Source of the DNA: Entoloma clypeatum
Taxonomy: Eukaryota > Basidiomycota > Agaricomycetes > Agaricales > Entolomataceae
Length of the DNA stretch: 64,000 bases
Reading direction: 5' to 3'
Assembly (NCBI GenBank): GCA_963565915.1
Contig: OY751490.1
Location: 4,960,001-5,024,000 of the forward strand
The position numbers were made by a program, and so were the translations under genes. The notes beneath the pieces were generated by a model, which searched no databases, was not told where the DNA came from, and saw only the letters and a list, made by a program, of their open reading frames with translations. Below are positions 48,688 to 59,884 of this stretch, one piece after another. The stretch's first letter is position 1, and every line of letters starts with the position of its first letter.

Positions 48688-50262
48688 CTACGTGATCACA
48701 ACCATCTTCCCCTCTTCATACCGCCACCGCACATCCGGGGTCTTCCGTTCGTCCGGAGGAGGCGGGGAAGGCAGAGCAACACTCGTCGTCTTCCGGACCT
48801 GCTCAATAAAGCTCGCCACCGCATCCCAATACGACCTCGAATTCGGGGTATCGCCTATGCGCAGCATAAGGAGGTTTTTTGAGAAGAAAAAAAAAAGCGG
48901 GGGGGAGGGGGGGGCTGCTGCAGATGACCACTCACAGTGCCCTCCCGAGTCAAAGCTCACAAACACATCACCCACCGGCCCTTCCTCCTTGTCCACTTTC
49001 TCTTTCTCGCGGTCCTTCCCGGCGCACCACGAAGCACACCCGACGCCCCAGCCCCCGCCCCCACCGCCACGCGCCTTTGCGGCCGCCCACAGCCGGTCCA
49101 TCAGCTTCGCGGGCACGACCTCGTCCATGCGCCCGCTAAGCATGAGGATCGGGGTCGTGAGGGGGATGTGATGGATCTTGGAGGCGGAGTTCCAGCGCTG
49201 GGTGCAGAGGAAGGAGAAGGGCCCGATGAGGGGCCAGTCGCGGACGATGTCGGGGATGGAGGTGAATGTGTTTGAGAGGATGAGGGCGGAGATCTGGTGG
49301 TGGTGGTGGTGGGTGTTAGGTGAGTGTAAACGGGGGGAGGGGGAGGGGGGAGAAGGGGTACCGACCTTGGTAGGGTTGCGACTGGCGAGGTCGGTTGCGA
49401 CGGCGCCTCCGAGGGAGTGGCCGTAGATGATCTTTGGAAAGAGGAGTGTTGAGGTGAGATGGGACAATTCAAGGAAGGCACACACTATCGGGGTTTTTGA
49501 GAGGTAAGGATCGTTGACAACGTAGTCCAGCGCCGTCTGAGCGTCGATGCGAAGCCCTATCGTCCGCTGTTCATAAATCCAACCACAACTGGAAAAGTAA
49601 GACTCGCCTCCCTCCGTCGGCGCGCCGTCCGACAGACTGTACCTAGTAAGCCCAAGCCAATCACTGCCATCCCCCAAAGACAACAAGAGAACCGAATCAC
49701 ACACACCCCCGATACGACGCCAACAAAACATTGCACCCCATCTTGAAGAAATCCTCGGCCGACTCCATATCCTCCCAGTTATGTGCGGCGTTCCCATGGA
49801 ACACCAACACCGTCGCCTCCGCGTCCGCAGCAGCCGGTGTGAGCTCGACTCGTTCGTCGTCGATGGCCGGGGAGGACCGTCTCCGGCGGGAGCTGTGGTT
49901 GGTGGAGATGTGGCTCGACCTGGGGCTCGCGAGAGAGGAGGTGCTCTGCGGGAGGAGGTAGCAGTTGAGGCGGACGGCGTCTTTGGTGCGGAGAAGCGGG
50001 GCGATGTAGGGGATGCCGATTTGGGCTGGGGTTCTGATGGCTGGTGCGAGGGGGGTGGGTTGTTAGGGTGGGACTGGACAGACGATGAGTAGGACACACG
50101 GGCTTACATGGTGGTCTATACTCCCCGAATGCGGAAGGATACACAAGGAGGGGCTGTCCGTGGCGCAGGATCTTGGGGAAGCGGTTTAGCGCGGCGTTGA
50201 AGTGAAGATTTATTAGTTACCAAACCAAGGACATGAGTCAGTGACGGGTTCTCTGGAGGCAT
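48688..50262 (-). CDS. Alpha/beta hydrolase of the Bem46/ABHD13 type
   Basis: Minus strand. A model with ATG at 50262 gives MPPENPSLTHVLGL, a 49-bp intron, then ILRHGQPLLVYPSAFGEYRP, PAQIGIPYIAPLLRTKDAVR, the oxyanion-side VFHGNAHNWEDMESAEDFFK, SLSDGAPTEG and the nucleophile elbow IIYGHSLGGAVATDLASRNP (Ser). The acid is in LSGRMDEVVP and the His in DSGGHC, just before a 3' intron containing long C and T runs (about 48865-48948). The C-terminus is SYWDAVASFIEQVRKTT...KMVVIT. Yeast YNL320w and S. pombe Bem46 are membrane-associated relatives; here the N-terminal anchor is short or missing. A Pro/Ser-rich insertion precedes VFHGN. Five or six introns are inferred. Confidence 0.75.
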
Positions 50263-50433
50263 CTCCAGCGAAATGTTGGGTTGATGGAAGGTGGAACCAG
50301 GGCAAGACACGGGTTATACCGCATTTCTCGCCAGTTGGCGTGCAGGAGATCACAATCCACGTGCACCATCACCGCTCAAAGTCCCAAGAGGAGGACAGGC
50401 TCAATTAAATCAGCCGTTAACCAAGCAAAGAAG

Positions 50434-50497
50434 ATTGGTACGTAATAGGCGCCTTAATGAAGTCTTCCTGCAAGACTAATCACTCGATCCTGATTGG
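50434..50497 (-). promoter_or_regulatory. Two inverted CCAAT boxes in the hydrolase-cytochrome c intergenic region
   Basis: ATTGG at 50434-50438 and 50493-50497 (GATTGGCCAGG) are CCAAT on the minus strand, 130-190 bp upstream of the cytochrome c ATG. The HAP/CCAAT-binding complex drives respiratory genes in fungi, so the location fits. Either divergent gene could use them. Confidence 0.4.
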
Positions 50498-50624
50498 CCA
50501 GGGTAATGCGGATCACATGACCGTCTGTCATTTTTTTAAAGTAGACAGCTCATCATCCCCGCACCTCTTCTTCACGACCTTGTACATAACACTACCATCT
50601 CACTCCCCTCTCAAATCTTAAACT

Positions 50625-51204
50625 ATGTCGTGCGCTCCCGGTCAGCACCTCCTCCTGCCCCCAAGTCCCGTAGATGAGCTCACTTACGCCAATGAACGAA
50701 CAGGTGACGCCAGCAAGGGTGCATCCCTCTTCAAAACCCGCTGCGCCCAGTGCCACACCCTTGGCGCCAGCGAGGCTCACAAAGTCGGGCCCAACCTCCA
50801 TGGGTGAGCTCCCTAATCAAACCCATGCCACGTACAACCGTCGCTCACCAGCATCTCTCGTCTCCCTCAAGTATTTTCGGACGCAGGTCAGGTCAGGCCG
50901 ATGGCTTCTCGTACACCGCGGCAAACGTCAACAAGGGCGTCGTATGGGAAGACCAAACTCTTTTCGAGTACCTTGAGAACCCCAAAAAGGTGTGAAAGGC
51001 ACCTGGCGCTTCCGTGTGACTGACCCACCTTATTCCCGTCTTTTTCAGTACATCCCGGGAACCAAGATGGCGTTTGCTGGGCTGAAGAAGGAAAAGGATA
51101 GGAATGACCTCATCACCTACCTCAAGGAAGCTGTACGTCTCTTTCTTGTCAAGTTCTCCTTCGACTCTTGACGGTCGTCTTTTCTTCTTTCATAGACTGC
51201 ATAA
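50625..51204 (+). CDS. CYC1: Cytochrome c
   Basis: Five exons: 50625-50640, 50704-50803, 50872-50989, 51049-51132 and 51196-51204. All introns are GT-AG and 59-68 bp. The first exon is only 16 nt (MSCAP plus one base). The spliced product is about 108 residues, normal for fungi: [15 protein letters not shown], heme motif CAQCH (CxxCH; His axial ligand), [52 protein letters not shown] (Met axial ligand) and [10 protein letters not shown]. It carries electrons from complex III to IV in the mitochondrial intermembrane space. All key residues are intact. A truncated duplicate lies at 58005-58290. Confidence 0.95.
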
Positions 51205-52640
51205 ACGTTGCATTCCTCCTCAGACACTCTCGCGTTTCAGGATTACATCACGTTATAATCGACGCCACTGGCTGGTCCTAATCCATAGACACTTTCTCTC
51301 CCCTGGGTCGGACCAAACACGACAGTACCTACCGATCACGTATCCCCCCCTGCTCATCAAAATAGACATCATTAGCATAATTGGTCAATGTCATTGTCAT
51401 TGCCACATGGTCGACGTGTGAAGTCTTCTCAGAAGCAAACGAACGCCTTCGGGGTAAACCTGTCTGAATCGCAACTCAGTGTCACCCGATCCACATACAT
51501 GTCCCTCAGACAATTCCGTTCCGAACCCGTTCCCAGCGCTAAAGAATCTTTCATGTCAATGCCCGATTGATCCCCCATTTCTCAAAAGCACTAGCCGCTG
51601 TTTTTTCATATTTTATTTTGCAGATGCCACGCGTTCTCGAAATCATGAAAGGGATCATACAGCTTGACAAGCTCTACATACCCTCGTTTATCCTTCAGTT
51701 TTTCATCTCAACTCTTTGCGTCGGCCTCTTCATCCTCGCAAAACAGCCGTTCCGCCGTCGTGGAGGTGACCCCCAGACAACGAGGATCCTCTTCAGGTGG
51801 GGTTGACAAGTTCTTCTAGAGTTTGGTACCTCATATATCCTCTGCCGGTGTACGAGTTCCTTATTTTGAGCTGGCTGCCTGGGTTTTGCGTGTATAGGGC
51901 TTGGGCTTTTTGCGAGGCTTTGCGGGTGGGGGGGTCGCGACAGGAGGTCTGCCAGCGTTGGACAACGACGTCCTCGGGTTCGAATGAGACGACGGGAATG
52001 TACGGCGAGCTGCGACAACGGCAGTACGCGCAGTGGTGCCCATTCGTCATGGGACTCAGGCTGGTCGCTGGCGAGGTACAGCTCCCCTCAGACAGAACAC
52101 CTGTTTGAACCATCGGGTCGGGGGTTCGAGATACAGACCCCAGGATTCACATAGACGTCCAAGTTCGTGGCCATCGGGGGGCAAGGGATCCAAAGCTACC
52201 CAACGACCTCCACAGAACGTTCCTGAGAATTGGTCAACTTGTTTCGTTCGCACCGCACCATATGTAAAAAAAAAATACGGGGTGGGGGTTGGCCAAACGT
52301 CTCCAGAGTCAGACCCATGCCTGACGTAAATGTTGACTCGGACATTGACGAAGGCAATATGGACGAACTCGGATTCAATAGGCGCTTTTATCATCGATTC
52401 CCCGTCGTTGGGGAAGGAAGCGGGATTGCCAGACCATCCGAGTCGGGAAAACACGGGGTTTTCAGAGACGGATGCCGTCCTTCCCGAAGTCGGACTCGGA
52501 AGACGTCGACATTCCGGTAAACGAGCAGCAGCGAACGCCGATTCCAGCATCAAAGCTCAGCCTAAGCCTCAACCATGAGATCTAAACCGAAATCCGAATG
52601 TCTGATCTGGCGAAGGATTAGATGGTGAGTAATCCCTGAA
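51205..52640. other. Duplicated block downstream of cytochrome c (copy 1)
   Basis: 51205-51480 matches 58290-58560 in the same direction (GACGCCACTGGCTGGTCCTAATCC). About 51480-52120 matches 58560-59250 in inverted orientation; the minus strand here and the plus strand there encode HHCAYCRCRSS and EPEDVVVQR. About 52190-52580 matches 59260-59850 in direct orientation. The Cys-rich phrase HHCAYCRCRSS may come from a real exon, but no complete gene could be built. Confidence 0.55.
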
Positions 52641-52647
52641 GATCATC

Positions 52648-53451
52648 TCACTCTCTCAAGGACAGATACAATCGGCGACCACCCGAGAACAACCTTCCGC
52701 CGTTGTGCATCGAATCCGCGGCCAAAAAGGGGGAAGTTTCCAGATAGTCCTTCCCATTGCGAATGACAACAGTGCGACTGATGATGGCGAACGAGGCGGA
52801 AGTTCCGTTTCCAACGGACGGCGACTGAGAGTGTATGGCAACGGGTTTGTCTAAATACCTTTGGTCTGACACTCCTTCGGCCTTATGGAAATTCGAAATG
52901 ATGTAGCTCCAACTTGAAACCTGCCAGACCGATTTTGATTCGAACCTGGACCGAAATTGAACAGAAGCTATTGTACACTGAACCTGGAACCAAAAGGCTT
53001 GCGGCTGAAATGGCGTGTTTGACGATGCGACCTTCATGGGAGGTGCAGGAGACGCTGGATGAGGAGCAGCATTGGGGCGAGAGTCAAAGTAGACGGCTTC
53101 CCATGCACAAGACCGCTCGGCCGGGGTGCCGAGTTTCTGACAGCACTGGTCGCCTGCCATCAGTGAAGATGTCGACATTGAGTGATGGATTGGAATGAGA
53201 AATCGTCGGGGAGGTGACAGTGAACCTAGGAAGGAGTCAATCCGTGAGTCGATTTCAATTTGGGAGCATACAATGCGAGAAAGAAACCTCATCGCATCCG
53301 TTTCATGCAAAGGAAAGAGTAGAGCTTGAGGTGCAATGGCGGGTCCGCAAATATGGACGGCGAAGCGGCTGTCAATGTACTGAAAGCCGCCATTGGTGTC
53401 GGTGCTGGGAAAGTTGCTGACCCGCATCATTCTGCTGACTAAGTGCAACAT
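52648..53451 (-). CDS. Unrecognised 267-codon ORF divergent to the NLR gene
   Basis: A continuous minus-strand frame ending LFSGGRRLYLSLRE. It has phrases such as NGGFQYIDSRFAVHICGPAI and FLIPIHHSMSTSS, no membrane segment, and no known domain to my eye. The first M may be an alternative codon or upstream splice. Parts recur, inverted and broken, at 61560-61880 (GFQYIESPFAVYICGPTIP; FLIPIHHS). It lies head-to-head with the NLR gene about 75 bp away. It could be a gene or the upstream region of the NLR copied with it. Confidence 0.35.
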   Translation of the reverse strand: MLHLVSRMMRVSNFPSTDTNGGFQYIDSRFAVHICGPAIAPQALLFPLHETDAMRFLSRIVCSQIEIDSRIDSFLGSLSPPRRFLIPIHHSMSTSSLMAGDQCCQKLGTPAERSCAWEAVYFDSRPNAAPHPASPAPPMKVASSNTPFQPQAFWFQVQCTIASVQFRSRFESKSVWQVSSWSYIISNFHKAEGVSDQRYLDKPVAIHSQSPSVGNGTSASFAIISRTVVIRNGKDYLETSPFLAADSMHNGGRLFSGGRRLYLSLRE

Positions 53452-53524
53452 CCGTCAACCCAGCGCGCACTGTTGCCTTAGTTACCTCTACCGTGGAACA
53501 AACAATAAGAGTGCTGCGATTTCA

Positions 53525-56305
53525 ATGCCTTCATCTCAAAGCAATCAGAACTTGGATTTTAGTGGCGGAACTTTCATTGACATCGGAACGTTCAATGAGG
53601 TCAATCTCGAACAATCAGGTCATTATCAGTTCGCATCGATCACTGGCAGTGGATTCAAGTTCCAGGCTACTGACTGGTTTACCATAGCTAAGGAGATTTA
53701 TCAATGGCTTTCCCCGCCCGACAGCACCAAGAACTACCAAGAAGCACTACAAAACCGTCAAGAAGGCACCTGTTCCTGGTTTCTCGACGGCGAACAGTTC
53801 ACTGAGTGGGAGGCCACACCCGATGTTCTGCTGTGGATCAAAGGAATCGGTAGGCGGTGTTCAACTTCCCTGCTACTATGTTCTCATCATTCAATAACGA
53901 TACAGCTGGGAGTGGTAAAAGTGTCCTCTGGTCAGTGTGCTGAACGTAATGACGCACATCTAATGCGCTCCCAATTTGAAGTTCTTCGGTCATCGAGAAG
54001 ATTCATAATTCCCCCATCCCCGGGCCTTGGCAGGCTGCTCTCGCATCCTTCTTCTTCGACGGGAGAAATGCACAGAAAGCGCAACAAACTCATGACAATC
54101 TTGTTCGATCCCTCATCTGGCAATTCTCTCGCCAATGCGACAAGATCCCCGATGTCTTGGTAAATGCGTACCGCCGTGGACATCCATCCATCAAATCACT
54201 CGAGGATACTCTTCACTCCATTCTTGACGACGGGTTCGATAATGTGTTCATCGTCATCGATGCGCTGGATGAATGTACACCTGGCGAAAGACGTAAGGTT
54301 CTGGACTGGATAACGACGATAAGCTCCCTCAAGGCAGGCAAGCTGCACATCATGCTTGCAAGCCGCCCGGAGCGAGATATCAGTGACGCTTTTCAAGCGC
54401 TTAATGCATGCTCCGTGGACGTGGCAACGGAATCCTCCAATCACGACATCGAAACGTATCTCATTCACGAACTTGATAAACCCAGATTCTCGAAGTGGAC
54501 CGAACAGACCCGAGCCGAGATTAAGTCGAAATTGAAAGACGGTGCACAGGGAATGTAGGCGCCGTCACCGTTGTTCTTGCGGGATTTGTGCTCAAAGAAT
54601 CTAGGTTTCGATGGGTCGCACTACAGTTGTCAGAATTGAAGAAATGTCCAAATCTACGTCGCCTGCAGAAGCAGTTGAATGCGTTGCCCAAGGATTTGTA
54701 CGAAACATACGACCGGATTTTGGCGAGGTTGGATGAAAGCGATCGTTCTGATGTCAGAACCTTTCTGTGCTGGTTCGCTTTTTCTACCCGCCCGATGACA
54801 CTCGAAGAGATGGCTGAAACGGTTGCCGTTGACTTTGAGTCCGAAGATGTACCAGTGTATACCCCAGATGGTCGGTATCCGGATCCAAAGGACGTAATGG
54901 AAAAATGTTCTGGTCTTATCGTCGAATCCAAAGGTACGATTCAACCTCGTTCCACCTTGCACGTTATCTGAGAGTGATAACAGGGAATGTTCAGCTCGCG
55001 CACTTTACCATCAAAGAATACCTTCTCTCCAAGGATATCAGTCCCATCGCGAAATATTTCGCCCTTAGCGTGCCCAACTCTCACTCGTTGATGTCTCAGA
55101 CTTGCTTGGCGTACCTTTTGCAATTCGACACGGACTTTGACCGCTTTCCAACAATGTCCCCACTCGTGCATTATGCAGCCCTTAACTGGATTTTCCATGT
55201 GCAATCTAGCAGCACTGACGAAGCCGATTCACACCCGACACTCAAGATGATCCTGAATCTCTTTCAACCATGTTCTGCATTCACTAATTGGGCCCGGGTT
55301 TGGCAGAGTCGACTTTACAGAAACCTTGCAGGTAAAGAAAAAATAAGTTCACCTCTGTTCTACGCAGCGCAAGAGGGCTTAGAAGGAGTTGCACATCACC
55401 TACTGGAAAGAGGGGCAGATGCGAATGCGCAGGGAGGAGAATATGTCAACGTGCTCCAGGCAGTGTCACATAGAGGACACGACGCAATCGTGAAGCTCCT
55501 CCTGGAGAAGGGGGCTGATCAGAATGCGCAGGGAGGAAAATACGGAAATGCTCTCCAGGCAGCATCATCTGGAGGACACCACGCGATCGTGAAGCTCCTC
55601 CTGGAGAAGGGGGTTGATCCGAATGCTCAGGGAGGAAGATACGGCAACGCGCTCCAGGCAGCGTCATCTGGAGGATACGACATGATTGTGAAGCTCCTCC
55701 TGGAGAAGGGTGTTGATCCGAATGCTCAGGGAGGATTCTACGGCAACGCGCTCCTGGCAGCGTCATTGAGAGGATACGACACGATTGTGAAGCTCCTCCT
55801 GGAGAAGGGTGTTGATCCGAATGCTCAGGGAGGATTCTACGGCAACGCGCTCCTGGCAGCGTCATATGGAGGACACGACGCAATCGTGAAGCTCCTTCTG
55901 GAGAAGGGTTTTGATCCGAATGCCCAGGGAGGAAGATACGGCAATGCGCTCCAGGCAGCGTCATTTGGAGGACACGACGCCATCGTGAAGCTCCTTCTGG
56001 AGAAGGGGGTTGATCCGAATACACAGGGAGGAAGATACGGCAACGCGCTCCAGGCAGCGGCATTCAGAGGATGCGGCGCGATCGTGAGGCTCCTCCTGGA
56101 GAAGGGGGTTGATCCAAATGCGCAGGGAGTAGAATATGGCAACGCGCTCCAGGCAGCGGCCGTGAAGCTTCTTCTCGAGAAGGGGGCTGATCCGAATGCG
56201 CAGGGAGGGAAATATAGCAATGCACTCCAGGCAGCGTCATCTAGACGATACAACACCATCGTGAAGCTCCTCCTGGAGAATGGAGCAGATTCGAATGCAC
56301 AGTGA
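53525..56305 (+). CDS. NACHT-ankyrin NLR-like protein (841 residues)
   Basis: Exons 53525-53849, 53906-53934, 54034-54554, 54605-54933 and 54984-56305; introns 50-99 bp, GT-AG, frame consistent. The N-terminal segment (NLDFSGGTFIDIGTFNEVNL) is conserved in three copies. NACHT: P-loop AGSGKSVLWS spans the 29-nt exon 2, then SFFFDGR, VFIVIDALDECTP (Walker B) and LASRPERDI. A helical/winged part (LPKDLYETYDRILARLDESD; SKDISPIAKYFALSV) leads to about ten ankyrin units of 34 residues (GGRYGNALQAASSGG, IVKLLLEKGVDPNAQ). Fungal NACHT proteins of this design act in non-self recognition and cell death, with repeats sensing ligands and NACHT driving oligomerisation (family knowledge). One unit (near 56150) lacks its middle. 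It seems intact. Confidence 0.9.
55430..56305 (+). repeat. Near-identical 102-bp ankyrin-coding repeats
   Basis: About nine tandem units of 102 bp (34 codons) with GTGAAGCTCCTCCTGGAGAA and GATCCGAATGC(T/G)CAGGGAGG recurring. Neighbouring units differ mostly at a few codons after CAGCGTCAT (SSGGHH, SSGGYD, SLRGYD, SYGGHD, SFGGHD, AFRGCG), the surface-exposed positions. The unit near 56140-56170 has a 24-bp in-frame deletion. Confidence 0.85.
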
Positions 56306-57999
56306 GGAGAATATGGCAATGCACTCATCATCGGAAGGTTACCTCGCCCGTACCCACTCCTCAGCGGACTCCTATCTTTGATTATGCAGTAGAATGTCAT
56401 TGATTGATGTGACAGCGAGTTCCACTCGGACTCGCAAGAAAGACGGTAGTTGAAAATCGTCGATAACGGTTGTGAACATGAACAATTCAACGGGGAGCTT
56501 CACCAAAATTCCTGGGCTGGGGGGAATAGACGATCATTCATTGGTCGTACATTTTCCAGTTGAAAAAGATTCCCGGTTCAGATAGTCGCAGGTGTTGAAC
56601 AACATCATTTGATGGTGGCGACGTCGAGACGGGCAGAAGTAGCAGATGAGAAAAATACCAGTTAAGGTCTTCCTAATTACAGGTCCGAGACGCAATACGG
56701 TTGTTCGCCCATAAACTGGCTCCGAAAGAGAACCTCCGCATCCGCCTCGTTCAACCAACCCGTTCAATGACCCCTTCGCGCCACATTGACGGTTCACCCC
56801 CGGCATCACAAAGTATCAGACGTACCATACGGCCCTTTCTCCTGGACCGTGTTCTCCCTGGCCCCCTAGCATCTCCCCCCTTGGCCATCCTGCTCACCCA
56901 CACACCAAATGGCCCAACTGCTCGTCCCCATGGACTGGCGGCGACAAAACCCTGAGCATAGGCAACTCTACTTACGCCAGGCGCCACGAGATCGTCGGGC
57001 AGAACAAATGAACGGTACAGACGAGTTCACGAGTTAAGCTGCTAAGGGGGAGGGGGTTGGGTCGATATAATCATTAAATAGAAACGTGCACTTACGACCG
57101 CCGAACACCGTTTCGATGGGAGCGGACATCAGAGGAGGCTTCGGCGTGGGCTGAGCTGCGAACGGGTATCGACCCGCGTCACGTTTCCGTGGCGTCTCGT
57201 CTGTGGACTGTTTCGTGATAGAGAGCACTGTAAAGTTGTCAGCTAGGGCAAGAAGAAAGGGAAACGACATACAACATCGAGTAGTTGCACACGTCCCAAG
57301 CCGTCCCTGCTACGTCGCCTCCTGCACAACTTGCTGTCAGGGACGGAGAGGCACTAGCTCCCCGGCTCACTCCCCCTCCCACCCCACGACCGCCATATAG
57401 TGATTGCTCCTATCCCATCCATCCCTACTCCAGTAGTCGCGGTGAGAGCGCCAAAACACAACGCCAGCGCAGGGATTCACCCCGCGAAGCAGCAGCAACG
57501 CCCGCCGAGTCATCGAGGTGACCCTTCTAGCTGCGACTCGCCTACCACGCGCGTACTTGAGCATGCTGGGCATGTGGAAGGGCTAGTTGCCTCCGTGTTG
57601 ATATGGTGAATGCTAGGAACTGGGCAGTTTTTCATAGATTCATTTTGATCGTCATCAGCTAGGGCCATAATCAGTAAAGAGAAAAAAGATAGACGGACAT
57701 GTTGGGACCCACTCAGTCTGCAATCGGGGCCTCCCGCTGAAGCTTATAACCCACTCCCCCCCAAGGGACCCGTTACTCACGAGGCGTGCTCCCAATATTG
57801 ACGCTATGAGGACAGATTCATTCGTCAAGTGAGGGCAGAGAAACAGATCTCGTCCTGGATGTGGAACATACATCGGTTCCGCGAGGTCGTATTGTCCATG
57901 TGTAGATAGACCGGCGGGATCAATGTCCGGGGCATAGCCGGGACGCTTGCAAAACAACGTGAGAAATAATGAACCACACCAGCGTCTCTCGCCGCTCGG
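56306..57999. other. Intergenic; possible minus-strand gene at 56751-57270 not resolved
   Basis: Minus strand: PFAAQPTPKPPLMSAPIETV with VFGG before GTAAGTGC, then SFVLPDDLVAPG before GTAAGTAG, then GFVAASPWGRAVGPFG and RSRRKGRMVRLILCDAGGEP. These look like short exons with proper donors, but no family was recognised and the start is unknown. The remainder (57300-57999) shows no gene. Confidence 0.3.
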
Positions 58000-58004
58000 A
58001 CGTG

Positions 58005-58290
58005 GCGAATCAGGTCAGGCCCACGGCTTCTCGTACACCGCGGCAAACGTCAACAAGGGCGTCGTACCAAACTCTGTTCGAGTACCCAAAAGGTGTGTAA
58101 CGCACCCGTGTGACTGACAGACCTTATGCCCGTTTGTTTTCTCCAGTACATCCCAGGAATCAAGATGGCATTCGCTGGCCTAAGGATAGGAATGACCTCA
58201 TCACCTACCTCAAGGAAGCTGTACGTCTCTTTCTTGTCAAGTTCTCTTTCGACTCTGACGGTCCTCTTTTTCTCTTTCGTAGACTGCATA
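58005..58290 (+). pseudogene. Cytochrome c pseudogene (3' exons only)
   Basis: Copies of exon 3 ([12 protein letters not shown]), exon 4 (YIPGIKMAFAGL) and the start of the last exon of the gene at 50625. Deletions remove WEDQ and parts of LEN and KKEKD, breaking the frame. Exons 1-2, including the heme site, are missing. Introns are retained, so it arose by DNA duplication rather than retrotransposition. Confidence 0.85.
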
Positions 58291-59884
58291 CGCGTTGCAT
58301 TCACTCTCGCGTTTCAGGATTACATCACGTTATAATCGACGCCACTGGCTGGTCCTAATCCATAGACACTTTTCTCTACCTTTCGGTCGGCCACGGAACA
58401 AACACGACAGTACCTACCGATCACGTACCCCCCTGCTCATCAAAATAGACATCATTAGCATATCTGGTCAATGTCATTGTCATTGCCACATGGTCGACGT
58501 GTGAAGTCTCCTCAGAAGCAAACGAACGCCTTCGGGGTAAACCTGTCTGAATCGCAACTCACCAGCGACCAGCCTGAGTTCCATGACGAATGGGCCACAT
58601 TTCGTACCCTGATCCGACGACAACCTCCCTCATTCTTCCTCACAAGGCCATTCCTGTCTCCTACTTCCAACGGAGAGCACCACTGCGCATACTGCCGTTG
58701 TCGCAGCTCGGCGTACATTCTTGTCGTCTCACTCGAACCCGAGGACGTTGTTGTCCAACGCCTGTAGAACGCCCCCCTTCCCCGTCTCACGACTCCATCG
58801 ATATCGTCGATGGCGATTCCAAGCCCTTTGAAGTTTTTTGACCTCCCGCCCTCTTTCCTTTTCCTCGCTTTCTGGGGCGACCCTCACGACGGCGTTTCGC
58901 CCTGTGATATCTCTGGTGGGAGGGATGCTTTGTGCAAGGGGATGGTTTCCATCTGCTTCTGCGTTCCCATCTCCGATTGCGTCAAAGATGTAGACCAGGG
59001 GAAGAAATGACGTGTCGCATGGATTGAAGAAGCCGACTCAAAGAGTTGAGATGAAATTTAAAGGACAGACAAGGTAGAGCTTATCAAGCCATGTGATCCA
59101 ATTCATTTCGAGATGCGTGGCATCTGCAAAACAAAAACAAAAAAATAGCGACCGATGCTGGAGAAGTGGGGATTGATCAAGGGTTGACGTGAAGATTTCT
59201 CAGCGCCGGGAACGGGTTCGGAACGGAATTGTATGACGGAGATTTACGTGCATCTTCACAGAACGTTCCAAGCAGGGTCCTGGAACAAAGGGCGGCCGAG
59301 AGGAGGTGTTTCTGTGCGGCGGGGGTCATCCGTTGGATCGATGATGGATCAGAATCGGTCAACTCATTTCGTTCGCACTGCACCGTATCGGAAAAAAAAA
59401 ACCGGGGTTGCACCTTGCATGCGTGAAATGTCATCGCGTCTGATTCGCGTTTCGTCGTCCTGGCAGGGGTCCAGAAATGTCTGGGTCCACCACAGAAGCC
59501 TGGCCTTGGGCAACTGCTGGCGGACTTCCGGATGTCGCCAAACGCCTCAGACCTTTGGGGTCAGACCCATGTTTCACAAAGCTGTTGACTCGGACTTGAC
59601 CAAGGGGTAGTACGGTATGACACGGAGATTCAATGGGCGGCTCTATCATCGATTCGCCGTCGTTGGGGAAGGGAGCGCGATTGCCAGATGATCCGAGTCG
59701 GGAAAACACGGGTCTCTAAAGACGAATACCGCCCTTCCCGAAGTCAGACTCGGAAGACGTCGACATTCCAGCAGCAGCGAACACCGATTCCGGCATCAAA
59801 GTTCAGCCTAGGCCTCAACCATGAGATCTAGACCGCAATCCGAATGTCTTATCTGTATGATTTTCTGGCCACCACCGAAGGCGA
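58291..59884. other. Duplicated block (copy 2), partly inverted relative to copy 1
   Basis: Counterpart of 51205-52600. The plus strand encodes HHCAYCRCRSSAYILVVS and EPEDVVVQR at about 58680-58765. An inverted match to 51590-51730 lies at 59020-59140 (GAGATGAAA, GATGCGTGGCATCTGCAAAA). Direct matches resume after 59260. No complete gene was found. Confidence 0.55.

Noticed and set aside
48690..49480. Plus-strand ORFs opposite the hydrolase gene (up to 196 codons)
   Set aside because: They are antisense shadows of GC-rich exons; the minus strand has the GHSLGG elbow and consistent splice sites.
58005..58290. A second functional cytochrome c gene
   Set aside because: Heme-binding exons are missing and the remaining exons carry frame-breaking deletions.
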